Source of the DNA: Roseiarcus sp963809245 | GTDB lineage: Bacteria; Pseudomonadota; Alphaproteobacteria; Rhizobiales; Beijerinckiaceae | DNA: 64,000 bases | Assembly (NCBI GenBank): GCA_963809245.1 | Contig: CAWEIU010000012.1 | Coordinates: 186,001 to 250,000, forward strand | Direction: 5' to 3' | Shown here: positions 48,247 to 56,289 of the stretch, piece after piece | Numbering within the stretch: the first letter of the stretch is position 1 | Layout: each line of letters begins with the position of its first letter | The notes under the pieces: generated by a model | The model's input: the letters and a program-made list of their open reading frames with translations, nothing else | Told to the model about the DNA's origin: nothing | Databases searched by the model: none | Translations under genes and position numbers: made by a program

Positions 48247-48852
48247 ATGGACAAATTTACGACATTGACCGGCGTCGCCGCGCCACTCGAAATCGACAAT
48301 GTCGACACCGACATGATCATCCCCAAGCAATATCTGAAGACGATCAAGCGCACCGGCCTCGGCGCCGGACTGTTCGCCGAGATGCGCTATAAGGAAGACG
48401 GCTCGGCCAATCCCGACTTCGTCCTCAACAAGCCCGCTTACGCCAAGGCGCAGATTATCGTCGCCGGCAACAATTTCGGCTGCGGCTCCTCGCGCGAGCA
48501 CGCGCCATGGGCGCTGCTCGATTTCGGCATCCGCTGCGTGATCTCGACCGACTTCGCCGACATCTTCTACAACAACTGCTTCAAGAACGGGATCCTGCCG
48601 GTCAAGGTGTCCCCCGAAGATCTGGAGAAGCTGATGGACGACGCGCAGCGCGGCGCCAACGCGACGCTGACAGTCGATCTGCCGGCCCAGGAGATCCGCG
48701 GCCCGGACGGCGGCGTCGTCAAGTTCGAGCTCGACGCCTTCCGCAAGCACTGCCTGCTCGAGGGTCTCGACGACATCGGCCTGACCATGGTCGAAGCGCC
48801 CGCGATCGACGCCCACGAGAAGAAGGCCGCCTCGTCTCATCCCTGGCTGTGA
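48247..48852 (+). CDS. leuD: 3-isopropylmalate dehydratase small subunit
   Basis: The start is the ATG at 48247 (MDKFTTLTGVAAPLEIDNVDTDMIIP), giving 201 residues. FGCGSSREHAPWAL at about 78-91 is the swivel-domain signature, and DNVDTDMIIPKQYLK the N-terminal one. It works with LeuC in leucine synthesis, moving the hydroxyl group of isopropylmalate. leuC and leuB are not in the window, as is common in this group of bacteria. Confidence 0.94.
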   Translation: MDKFTTLTGVAAPLEIDNVDTDMIIPKQYLKTIKRTGLGAGLFAEMRYKEDGSANPDFVLNKPAYAKAQIIVAGNNFGCGSSREHAPWALLDFGIRCVISTDFADIFYNNCFKNGILPVKVSPEDLEKLMDDAQRGANATLTVDLPAQEIRGPDGGVVKFELDAFRKHCLLEGLDDIGLTMVEAPAIDAHEKKAASSHPWL

Positions 48853-48903
48853 TCGGGAGCGAGAGCAATCGACGCCTGTCATCCCCGCGAAGGCGCTAGA
48901 AGC

Positions 48904-49143
48904 CATTTGCAAATGGGTTGACGCACCGTCATGGCCGGGCTTGTCCCGGCCAGCCACGCGGCGCCGTCACAAAGACTCCTATGACGTTGGAATCGTCGGC
49001 TCCGCGTGGGCGCCCGGCGCAAAGGCGATTGCAAAGTAATCGTCCGCACGCTGAGCCGCCGATTCTAGTGTCACAGGGATCCTTGTGACGGCGCCGCGTG
49101 GCTGGCCGGGACAAGCCCGGCCATGACGGTTTGCGTCAACCCA
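48904..49143. repeat. Intergenic repeat family, copy C (composite, inverted)
   Basis: 240 bases. The left half, from CATTTGCAAATGGG through GGCCGGGCTTGTCCCGGCC to the GGATTGCAAAG-type block, runs opposite to copies A and B; the right half, from CAGGGATCCTTGTGACGGC to GTCAACCCA, runs in their direction. So this copy is two partial elements joined head to head, and nearly the whole region can fold back on itself. It lies between the convergent leuD and molybdoenzyme genes. Confidence 0.75.
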
Positions 49144-49189
49144 GGGCAGACCGACGGGCAGATATTCGTCGACACTCCGCCCGCCGATG

Positions 49190-49948
49190 TCAAACTCCTG
49201 CATACCAGTCGTAACCTTGGTCTTCCCAGTATCCACCGGGGTACTTGTTGGTTACCTCAATCGCTTCCAAGTTTTTGGCGTTCTTGAAGCCGAGCTTGGT
49301 GGGGATGCGAAGCCGCAGCGGGGCGCCCCACTGCGGGGCCAAGGGTTTTTCTTCGAAGTCAAGCGCCAGGATCGTCTGCGGTTGAAGGGCGCTCGCCATG
49401 TCGATGCTGGTCGAGTATCCGTCGAAACATTTGAAATTGACGTAGCGGGCCGACAGGTCGGCGCCGATGCGGCGTAGAAACACGCCCAGCGGCACGCCGC
49501 TCCACTGACCGATCTGGCTCCAGCCCTCGATGCAGATGTGTCGCGTGATCTGCCCCTGCTGCGGCAGCCTCATCAGGGCTGGTACTGTCCAGGGTCTTCT
49601 ATCCGTCACAAGCCCGCTCACGTTAAGCACCCAGTTGTCCGGCGTCGGACGCACCTGCCATTCCGCATAGTAGGCGTTGAAACGGAACGGCCGAGTGATG
49701 GCGCTAGCCGGATAGGTCTTCGCCAGTCGATGGGGATTGAACAGCGCCGCCTGCACCCTGTCGTCGAGGCGGAGAACGGCTTCGAGCGCGACATCAACGC
49801 CAGAATGGGTGGAAAGTTCGTAGCCGGTCAGCATCGCGAGGCCGCCAAGCGAGAGCGTATTCCGCAAGAAGCCGCGCCGGGATAGACTGGCCAGCTCCGG
49901 CCTGATCTCGGCCATGCTGACGGCTGGTTTGCTGCGCTGGCCGCTCAT
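49190..49948 (-). CDS. Tat-exported molybdopterin-dependent oxidoreductase (sulfite-oxidase fold)
   Basis: A 252-residue protein with a twin-arginine signal, SRRGFLRN at 23-30. The Mo-ligand is Cys139 in RHICIEGWSQIGQWSG, the pattern of the sulfite-oxidase/MsrP (YedY) group. PGGYWEDQGYDWYAGV at the end is typical of a YedY-related branch without the dimer domain. It overlaps the cytochrome b gene by 4 bases, so electrons probably pass between it and that membrane partner. Substrate unknown; methionine sulfoxide or another S/N-oxide is possible. It requires cofactor from the moaA pathway. Confidence 0.83.
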   Translation of the reverse strand: MSGQRSKPAVSMAEIRPELASLSRRGFLRNTLSLGGLAMLTGYELSTHSGVDVALEAVLRLDDRVQAALFNPHRLAKTYPASAITRPFRFNAYYAEWQVRPTPDNWVLNVSGLVTDRRPWTVPALMRLPQQGQITRHICIEGWSQIGQWSGVPLGVFLRRIGADLSARYVNFKCFDGYSTSIDMASALQPQTILALDFEEKPLAPQWGAPLRLRIPTKLGFKNAKNLEAIEVTNKYPGGYWEDQGYDWYAGV

Positions 49949-50568
49949 CGGCTTTCTCCGGTTTCTGCGGGAACGGTGACGATCATCGACTTCAGCGTGC
50001 TCGGATGGATCGCCACCAGAGCGACATGCACGAGAGCAAAGGCAACGATGCTGAACATGATGGTGAGATGAATGCCGCGGGCGATCGGATAGCCGCCGAA
50101 CAGTCCGGCCAGCCAGCCAAACTGCACGGGCTTCCAGATGGCGAGGCCGGTCATCACCTGCAGGATGATGACGACGATGACGCCGGCGTAAAGCACGCGC
50201 TGCACGGCGTTGTACTGCCCCATGCGATGCTTCAGGCGGAAGCGCAGGGCGGCGCTGAGGTCGTGTCCCACCTCAGCGGGACGTGGCGGCTTCAGGTCCC
50301 GCGGAAAATGGCCGCTGGCGAAACCGTAGATCAGGTAGGCGACGCCGTCAGCGAACAGCAGCCACATGGCGCTCAGGTGCCAGGCCAGCGCTCCGCCCAA
50401 CCAGCCGCCTAGGCCGGTCCAGCTCGGGAACAGGAAAGGTAGGCTGGGCGAGGCGTTGTAGATTTCCCAGCCACTGAAGATCATGCAGCCCATGGCATAG
50501 ACGCCAATCCAGTGCATGACGCGGATCGCGACCGGATGCGCCGGCCGGCCGGTTTCATATCGGTCCAT
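49945..50568 (-). CDS. Membrane cytochrome b561-type subunit
   Basis: A 207-residue inner-membrane protein with four spans, of the Ni,Fe-hydrogenase-type / bacterial cytochrome b561 group. Candidate heme ligands are His in RVMHWIGVY (about 19), HLSAMW (about 65), and two in the last spans, GIHLTIMFS and LVHVALVAIHP. It would link the quinone pool to the exported molybdoenzyme encoded by the overlapping downstream gene. Ends in a short periplasmic or cytoplasmic tail, TVPAETGESR. Confidence 0.82.
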   Translation of the reverse strand: MDRYETGRPAHPVAIRVMHWIGVYAMGCMIFSGWEIYNASPSLPFLFPSWTGLGGWLGGALAWHLSAMWLLFADGVAYLIYGFASGHFPRDLKPPRPAEVGHDLSAALRFRLKHRMGQYNAVQRVLYAGVIVVIILQVMTGLAIWKPVQFGWLAGLFGGYPIARGIHLTIMFSIVAFALVHVALVAIHPSTLKSMIVTVPAETGESR

Positions 50569-50626
50569 ATCGGTTATCCCAATTGCAGTACGAAGCCCCC
50601 GCGCCGAAAGCGCGGGGGATGGCCCG

Positions 50627-51319
50627 TCACATCGGTGGCTTTACCCCGCCGACGCCGACGGCCACTGCGTTCGCGACGAGGCCGGTGTCGGTCTTGGTCG
50701 CCTTGATGAAGACAGCGTCCCCCTTGGCCACCTCCGCCATGGCGCCAGGCCTAAAGGTGACGATCGGCGCGGTCGGCGGCACAAGAACATCCTGCTTGCC
50801 GCCGTTGTATGTGACGACGAGATGCGTGACGCCTCCTTGCGACTTTGCGGCGGCGACGTCGCCATTCGTCATCGAGCTTTTCACATCCGGCACGGAGGTC
50901 GAAACCGCGGTGACATTGCCATTCGTCATGGAACTGCTGGTCTGAGCGCCGCCGGCCAGCGAGGTGTCCGGAATCTTGTCCCAGGCATAGTGGCCCTCGC
51001 CGGCGCCCCGCATCGAGGGAGGAAAGATCACCACTTCCAGCGCGACCTGTGTCCCGCCAACATCCTTGGTTGCGGTTCCGATGAAGCTGCCCTTCTCGAC
51101 CTTGTCGAGATTCGACTTCTCCACTTTCAGGTATGCGGTCTTATCAGTCAGGGCGACGGTGACCGGCTTGCCGGCGTCGGTATCGACGGTGACGGAATTC
51201 GCGGCCGCTGACGCTACGACTCCGCGCACGCGCTCCGGTGTTCCGGTCGCGGCGAGCGCCGCCGATGAGGCGAGGGCAGAGGTTGCGATTGCAAGAACGA
51301 GAATGTGCTTCGGGCTCAT
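50627..51319 (-). CDS. Secreted beta-rich protein of unknown function
   Basis: A 230-residue protein with a signal peptide (MSPKHILVLAIATSALASSAALA). The part around residues 25-95 (RVRGVVASAAANSVTVDTDAGKP, VEKGSFIGTATKD) resembles the DUF5666-type OB-like folds. A short unit, SSMTNGNVTA then SSMTNGDVAA, is repeated about 20 residues apart in the middle. It is the first gene of the leftward group with the cytochrome b and molybdoenzyme genes, 58 bases upstream of them, so it is probably a periplasmic partner of that system. Function unknown. Confidence 0.65.
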   Translation of the reverse strand: MSPKHILVLAIATSALASSAALAATGTPERVRGVVASAAANSVTVDTDAGKPVTVALTDKTAYLKVEKSNLDKVEKGSFIGTATKDVGGTQVALEVVIFPPSMRGAGEGHYAWDKIPDTSLAGGAQTSSSMTNGNVTAVSTSVPDVKSSMTNGDVAAAKSQGGVTHLVVTYNGGKQDVLVPPTAPIVTFRPGAMAEVAKGDAVFIKATKTDTGLVANAVAVGVGGVKPPM

Positions 51320-51553
51320 GTTTTATCCTTCAGAGATTGCCGTCTATTGGTTAGGACGCCCTCGAGCTCGGTTTATTCCCAGCGGCAAAAAATAATCCGG
51401 GCTGCGCCCCTGGCGGCGTCGGAGAATCATCACCGAAGCGGGACCCCTCCCCGCTGCAGGATCAACGCATTGATTTAACAGCAGGAATATCGCTGGAGGT
51501 TGGAGGCTTTCGCGGGCATGACAGCCAGGCAATTCGACCGACGCAGATCCAGT
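51320..51553. other. Intergenic region
   Basis: About 230 bases between the end of the membrane-protein gene and the start of the secreted-protein operon, both leftward. It should hold that operon's promoter; I see no further structure I can support. Confidence 0.35.
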
Positions 51554-52186
51554 TCAATCCTGCGCCGCAAGGACGAACGCGAGCGAGAGCGCGCCCACCA
51601 AGACAAGGGCGACGGCCCAGGTCGCCTCCAGATTGAACCAACTCCGCGACACGAATTTCAGTCCGAGATAGCGGTAGGCCAGCCAGCCGCAGAGGCCGCC
51701 GGCGAAAATCATCGCCGCAGTGTGGGCGAGCGAGACCAGGACGGCCATGCCGAGATTGGCGTTGATGAGGACGCCGGCCGCCTCATGGCCACTCCCGGGG
51801 TCGGCCGCCCGGCAAAGCCCGAGATAGATCGGCACGAGCATCAATCCTGCGCCGTGCGCGATCGCCACCGCAAAGGACCAGAGGCCAAGCTGGGTCGGCC
51901 GTATCCGCGCGAGCGCCCTCGGATGGCGCCGCTTGGCGAGCCGGAAGAGGCCGAAGCCGATGACCAGGAGACTCGCGACGACCTGGATCAGGCGCCGCCA
52001 TTCGACCAGCGTGACCAGCAGCGCGAACGGAAGGATCACCAGCAGCATCGCTAGAAGATGGCCGACCGCCAGCGGCCAAAGGGCGGCAACGAAGGCGCGC
52101 CGGCTTTTTTCCATCAGCCCGGCGGCGACGGCGAGCGGCCATCCCATCCCCGGGTTCACCCCGTGATAAAGGCCGCTCACGACCAC
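51554..52186 (-). CDS. Polytopic membrane protein, possibly a metal transporter
   Basis: About 210 residues with five to six hydrophobic spans. Start taken as the GTG at 52186; the frame stays open back to the stop of the upstream gene at 52223, so a somewhat earlier start is possible. Two His-containing motifs in membrane spans, LYHGVNPGMGWPL and IAHGAGLMLVP, recall the HxxxD/HG-type motifs of NicO/UreH metal transporters, but I cannot assign the family firmly. It lies directly after the selenium-binding-protein gene and is likely co-transcribed with it. Confidence 0.55.
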   Translation of the reverse strand: MVVSGLYHGVNPGMGWPLAVAAGLMEKSRRAFVAALWPLAVGHLLAMLLVILPFALLVTLVEWRRLIQVVASLLVIGFGLFRLAKRRHPRALARIRPTQLGLWSFAVAIAHGAGLMLVPIYLGLCRAADPGSGHEAAGVLINANLGMAVLVSLAHTAAMIFAGGLCGWLAYRYLGLKFVSRSWFNLEATWAVALVLVGALSLAFVLAAQD

Positions 52187-52222
52187 GGCGAGCCAGAGAC
52201 CGACCGGCGTCCACCCGGGAAT

Positions 52223-53623
52223 TCACGCCGAGGGGTAGCAGAACGAATCCGTGGAGCAATCGCCGCCCTCAAGCCGGGTCTGATGCGCCCGGTACCCGTC
52301 GGGGAATTTCACCCAATAGTCCTTCGCCAGTTCAAGGCCGCCGCTCGGGTTCACGTTGGCCATGACCTGAGCGCCTGGCACTCCCTCGGGATAGAATTGA
52401 TTGTCCCACGTCGAGTAGAGCGAATTGGTCAAGTAGACCCGCTTGCCGTCGCGGCTGATCTCGACCATCTGCGGACCGCCCGCATACGCCTCGCCGCTTG
52501 GGTGAGGCGCGCGGCGGGCGATGCCGCCGATGTGGACCGATCCAGCAAGCCTGGGCTTCCTCGGCTCGGCGACGTCGTACTGGCGCATTTCGCCGGTTCC
52601 CCAGCAGGAAACATAGAGGAACCGGTCATCCATCGACAGATCGATGTCGGTCACCAACGGCGGCACGGCGCCGAACCCCTGCAACAACGGCGGCAGTTGG
52701 TCCTTGGGCGCGGCCTCGGCAGGGATCGTCGCCGTCTTCTCGATATGAAACGTCCCGTCGTCGCGCCACCAGGTCCAGATCGAGGCTTCGAGATTGGTGG
52801 TGTCGACGACAACGCCGACGAAGCCGTATTCGCGAACGGGATCGTGCGCGGGCCGTACCTCGAGCGGCATCTGGTGGTTGGCGCCGAGATCGATCGTTTG
52901 CACGTTGCGCCGCGCCCTGAGGTCCCAGAAGTGGACCCGATGGCCATACTTGTTCGCCAGGAGGTCCTCCGGCACGATCCCATGCTCGAACTGCGGCGGC
53001 AGCCCCCATTCGCTCGTCACCATGTAATCGCGCGGCAGGTTCCACCAGAAGTCGTAGTGCAGCTTCTGCGGGCCGCGATCGATCTCCCAGCGGCCGAGAA
53101 CCTCAAACGTCTCGCAATCCATGATGAAGACGCCGGGCGGCCCGTCCGCGCCATCCTTGCCGCCGCCGCCGAGGGTGCTGACGTAGATGCCCTCGGGCCC
53201 GCAGTGGACGGTGTGAGGCCGCGAGTAGCCCGTCTTTTTGAAGACTTCCTCGGGCTCGATGATCTTATGAATCTTCGCCTTGGTGGGGTCAGGCTTCGTG
53301 TCGACGACATAGATGCGCGACGACCGTATGCCGGGAATGATCAGGAAGCGGCGCTCCACGAACGCGTGGCTGGCGAGTGGCGAGAGGGCCGACGAACAGG
53401 CGTTCCAGCCAAAATGGTGAAACTCGTCGCCCTTATGGGGCATCGTCACGGTGTGGACGACCCGGCTGAAAGTCGGAGAGCCGGGCTTTACGTCGATCAC
53501 CGCGAGCGCGTCGGGCTTCGAGAAGTCCGGACTGAGCAGCAAAGTATAGGCAAAGTTTTCAGGAGCGGCTTCCATTGCAAGCTTAGGCGAGGCATGGAAG
53601 GTCGGGTCGGGCCTCATCGTCAT
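52223..53623 (-). CDS. Selenium-binding protein 56 family / methanethiol oxidase-like
   Basis: The start is the ATG at 53623 (MTMRPDPTFHASPKLAMEAAPENF), giving 466 residues, the usual SBP56 length; the longer frame to 53749 has no homology. Marks of the family are EFHHFGWNACSSALSP (His69, His70, Cys76), GYSRPHTVHCGPEGIYVSTLG, DFWWNLPRDYMVTSEWG and DDRFLYVSCWGTGEMRQYD. Human and bacterial members oxidise methanethiol to formaldehyde, sulfide and peroxide with copper. No signal peptide is visible. The SCO-type copper chaperone of known mtoX operons is missing, but a membrane protein follows. Confidence 0.88.
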   Translation of the reverse strand: MTMRPDPTFHASPKLAMEAAPENFAYTLLLSPDFSKPDALAVIDVKPGSPTFSRVVHTVTMPHKGDEFHHFGWNACSSALSPLASHAFVERRFLIIPGIRSSRIYVVDTKPDPTKAKIHKIIEPEEVFKKTGYSRPHTVHCGPEGIYVSTLGGGGKDGADGPPGVFIMDCETFEVLGRWEIDRGPQKLHYDFWWNLPRDYMVTSEWGLPPQFEHGIVPEDLLANKYGHRVHFWDLRARRNVQTIDLGANHQMPLEVRPAHDPVREYGFVGVVVDTTNLEASIWTWWRDDGTFHIEKTATIPAEAAPKDQLPPLLQGFGAVPPLVTDIDLSMDDRFLYVSCWGTGEMRQYDVAEPRKPRLAGSVHIGGIARRAPHPSGEAYAGGPQMVEISRDGKRVYLTNSLYSTWDNQFYPEGVPGAQVMANVNPSGGLELAKDYWVKFPDGYRAHQTRLEGGDCSTDSFCYPSA

Positions 53624-53790
53624 CGTGAGCCTCCCTATACGCGCGCCATACGACGTGGAGGCGCCCGGTAGCCAAGTCTTAGCAAGCATCGACCTAGGTG
53701 TGAAGCCGATCACGCAATTGCGATGTGGTCTGGCGACCCTCGCAAGCAACGAAGTCCTTCGCGCGGCGCCAGCGCGGCGGAGGACGGCGC

Positions 53791-54347
53791 ATGGGGCTTG
53801 TTAAATTTGCGCTGAAGTTTCGCATCACGTTCTACGTGCTCGGGCTCCTGATCCTTCTCAGCGGGATCGGCGCCAGCGTGGTCGCGAACAAGGACGTGCT
53901 GCCCAACGTCGACATCCCCGTCGTGGTCGTCGTTTGGACCTACACCGGGCTCGACCCTACCGACATGGCGTCGCGCGTCACCACCTACAGCGAATTCGCG
54001 CTCTCCAACAACGTGAACGGCATCAAGCGTATGGAGAGCACGACGCCGAGGTCGACGTGCAAAATCCCGATGGCGTGTTGCGGCCGGGCCTCTTCGTCAA
54101 TGTCGCGCTCGACATCCCGAGAGCCGCGCCGCACGTCCTCGTCCCGGCCGACGCCTTGATCTTCGACCAGCAGGGGATGCACGTCGCGGTCGTCGACGGC
54201 GACCATGTCAAAATGCAAAAGATCGACATTTACCGCGATCTTGGAACCTCGGTGGAAGTGAAGAATGGGCTGAAGGGCGGCGAGAAGCTGGTGCTCGACG
54301 CGCCGGTCGACCTCGCCGACGGGGCGAAGGTGACCGTCAAACAATAG
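53791..54347 (+). pseudogene. Deletion scar: RND pump N-terminus joined to membrane-fusion-protein C-terminus
   Basis: From the ATG at 53791 about 83 residues match the start of an AcrB-type RND efflux pump: MGLVKFALKFRITFYVLGLL, DVLPNVDIPVVVVVWTYTGL and YSEFALSNNVNGIKRMESTT. The frame then runs into nonsense. From about 54035, in another frame, EVDVQNPDGVLRPGLFVNVALD to ADGAKVTVKQ and TAA at 54345-54347 is the end of a periplasmic adaptor. So a deletion of probably several kilobases inside a pump-adaptor operon joined the two. The product cannot be functional. Confidence 0.8.
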
Positions 54348-54786
54348 GCGACGCCCTCAGCCCGCCTTTTCGCCTGGGGCGGAAGCCAGCGACCACCAGT
54401 GTCGCCTGCCCTAAAGAGTGTTGCGTCTAGAGCCATTTGCAAATGGGTCGACGCACATCGTCATGGCCGGGCTTGTCCCGGCCAGCCACGCGGCGCCGTC
54501 ACAAAGACTCCTATGACGTTGGAATCGTCGGCTCCGCGTGCGGACGATTGCTTTGCAGTCGCCTTGGGGCCCCGGCACGAGGCCGGGCATGACGAAAAGA
54601 GCCGCTCGGCGCGTCCACCAGAATGCAGAAAGCGCTCGTCTGGCGCCGGGGCCTCTTCGCCCGCTTGCGACTCTTCGCGGGGAGAAAGGCGGCCTCTAGG
54701 TGATGCAAAAAGATCACGTTTTCGGGATTTGGTAACGATGGCGCCGCTTTCCCGTTGCAATTGTTGCGTCGCAGCATATGTTGACG
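54348..54786. other. Non-coding region around repeat copy D
   Basis: About 440 bases without a supported gene. It contains copy D of the intergenic repeat (54434-54628) and an AT-richer stretch at about 54700-54780 that could serve as promoter for the sRNA candidate at 54787. Confidence 0.4.
54434..54628 (-). repeat. Intergenic repeat family, copy D
   Basis: 195 bases, the reverse of copy B: it starts CATTTGCAAATGGGTCGACG and ends CGTCCACCAGAATGCAG, with the same paired blocks GGCCGGGCTTGTCCCGGCC and CCCGGCACGAGGCCGGGCATG. It sits just after the RND deletion scar. Confidence 0.8.
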
Positions 54787-54865
54787 GCGCGGCGTTTCGA
54801 CGCCGTATGCCCTCCTTGGGCGTTTCCTCCCTAGACTCAGGCCGCCTCCGGGTGGCCCTTTTTTT
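54787..54865 (+). ncRNA. Candidate alpha-r8/suhB (MmgR-like) small RNA
   Basis: Three stem-loops in a row: CGGCGT-TTCG-ACGCCG (54790-54805), GCCC-TCCTT-GGGC (54809-54821), and a terminator stem GGCCGCC-TCCG-GGTGGCC (54840-54857) followed by C and seven T. Between the second and third lies TTTCCTCCCT (54823-54832), which I recall as the conserved, anti-Shine-Dalgarno-like motif of the alphaproteobacterial alpha-r8 (suhB, MmgR) sRNA family. The roughly 79-base size also fits. In Sinorhizobium, MmgR limits polyhydroxybutyrate storage. Start and strand are inferred from the terminator. Confidence 0.6.
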
Positions 54866-54979
54866 GCGCGCTACAGATCGAGATGTAAGTTCGCGGCAAT
54901 GGGCGCTGACGCAAGACGTCGCCATGCCACGGACGCGCGAGCGGGCCAGCGGCGACAGGTCGATGGTTTGCTGGGAAAT

Positions 54980-55053
54980 TGGAGCGGGCGAAGGGAATCG
55001 AACCCTCGTATGAAGCTTGGGAAGCTTCCGTTCTACCATTGAACTACGCCCGC
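54980..55053 (-). tRNA. tRNA-Gly (anticodon TCC)
   Basis: On the minus strand the sequence folds into a cloverleaf: acceptor GCGGGCG/CGCCCGC, D-arm GTTC...GAAC, anticodon stem GAAGC/GCTTC with loop TTCCCAA (anticodon TCC), and a T-arm with TTCGATT. The discriminator T and an encoded CCA follow (54980-54983). It reads glycine GGA/GGG codons. An ORF that crosses it on the plus strand is a shadow. Confidence 0.95.
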
Positions 55054-55131
55054 ATCGCCCCCGCGACGGGGAACTGCGAAGTCCTTATAGCGCGCCCCGC
55101 GCCTCGCGGACAAGCGGCCCGGCGCTTTTGT

Positions 55132-56289
55132 TCACGCCTCGATAAAATCGCGAAAGTGCTTCGACAGCTTCAGGCCCTGGCCCTGATAGTTCGAAGTCTC
55201 GCCGGCGCCGTAAAGTTGGTCCGTGGCGTCGGCCAGCGCCTCGAACACGAGACGGCCGACCGGCTGGCCGTCCTCGAGCAGAAACGGCACGTCGCGACTG
55301 CGCACTTCGAGCACCGCGCGCGCGGACGGGGCGCCGTCCGCGCCTTGGCCGAAGCCGGGATCGAAAAAGCCGGCGTAATGGACGCGGAACTCGCCGATGG
55401 CGGGGTCGATCGGCGCCATCTCCGCGGCGAGATCGGAGGGGATCTGCATCCGCTCGCGCGAGGCGAGGATGTAGAATTCGTCGGGGTCGAGGATCAGCCG
55501 ACCGTCGCGCCGCGCGCGCAGCGGCTCCCAGAAATCCTCGGCGGCGTAGCCGCGCGGCCGGTCGACGTCGATCACGTCGCCGTTCTTGATCGCGCGATAG
55601 CCGACGATGTCGCCGGACTTGCCGCTGAGCCCGACGTGCACGACGAGGCCGTCGCGCAAGGCGAACTCGCCGTCGACCAGCGGGTGGGCGGCGTGGCGGG
55701 CGCGCAAAGCGTCGGCGTCGAGCGCGAAGGCGGCGCTCCCGCCGTCATGGTGGCGGAAACGCACCTGATTGAGCCGCGAACCCTCGCGCACGCGCACACT
55801 GAAGCTGCGCGGCGAGATTTCCGCCCATAGGGCTCCACGATAGCCCGCCGGCGCGGCGTCGAACGCCTCGGAGCCGTCGACGATCAGGCGCGTGAAGATG
55901 TCGAGCCGCCCGGTTGAGCTCTTCGGATTGGCGGCGGCCGAGACCCCGGCAGGCAAAGCAAGGCTTTCGATCAGCGGCGCGACGTAGACGATGCCCTTCT
56001 CGAGCACCGCGCCTTCGCCCGTGAGCGACACGCGCTCCGGATTGAGGCTTTGCAGGCCCTCGACCACGCTGCGCCCCCGCCCCGGCAAAAAACTTGCCCG
56101 GACGCGATAGGCCTCGGGCCCGAGCCGCAGATCGAGGCTCGCCGGCTGGAATTGCGTCGCCTCGATCGGCTTGGCGGCGCGGACGAAACCGCCCTGCGCC
56201 ATCGTTTTGATCGTCTGGCGCGCCACGAGGCCGAACGGCGCGTCGAATATGGCGTCGCGCGGGGGAGGAAACGGTTTGGCTGTCGTCAT
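55132..56289 (-). CDS. dcd: 2'-deoxycytidine 5'-triphosphate deaminase, tandem-domain form
   Basis: The start is the ATG at 56289 (MTTAKPFPPPRDAIFDAPFG), giving 385 residues, about double the usual 190-residue Dcd. Two dUTPase-fold domains are visible: the first around ATQFQPASLDLRLGPEAYRV (about 48-67) and PKSSTGRLDIFTRLIVDG, the second around LDPDEFYILASRERMQIPSD and GEFRVHYAGFFDPGFGQ. It deaminates dCTP to dUTP to supply dTMP synthesis. This long form next to metZ is typical of Rhizobiales. Confidence 0.88.
   Translation of the reverse strand: MTTAKPFPPPRDAIFDAPFGLVARQTIKTMAQGGFVRAAKPIEATQFQPASLDLRLGPEAYRVRASFLPGRGRSVVEGLQSLNPERVSLTGEGAVLEKGIVYVAPLIESLALPAGVSAAANPKSSTGRLDIFTRLIVDGSEAFDAAPAGYRGALWAEISPRSFSVRVREGSRLNQVRFRHHDGGSAAFALDADALRARHAAHPLVDGEFALRDGLVVHVGLSGKSGDIVGYRAIKNGDVIDVDRPRGYAAEDFWEPLRARRDGRLILDPDEFYILASRERMQIPSDLAAEMAPIDPAIGEFRVHYAGFFDPGFGQGADGAPSARAVLEVRSRDVPFLLEDGQPVGRLVFEALADATDQLYGAGETSNYQGQGLKLSKHFRDFIEA

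Noticed and set aside
54979..55830. A rightward frame starting inside tRNA-Gly
   Set aside because: Its first residues are the tRNA read as codons and the rest is antisense to dcd.
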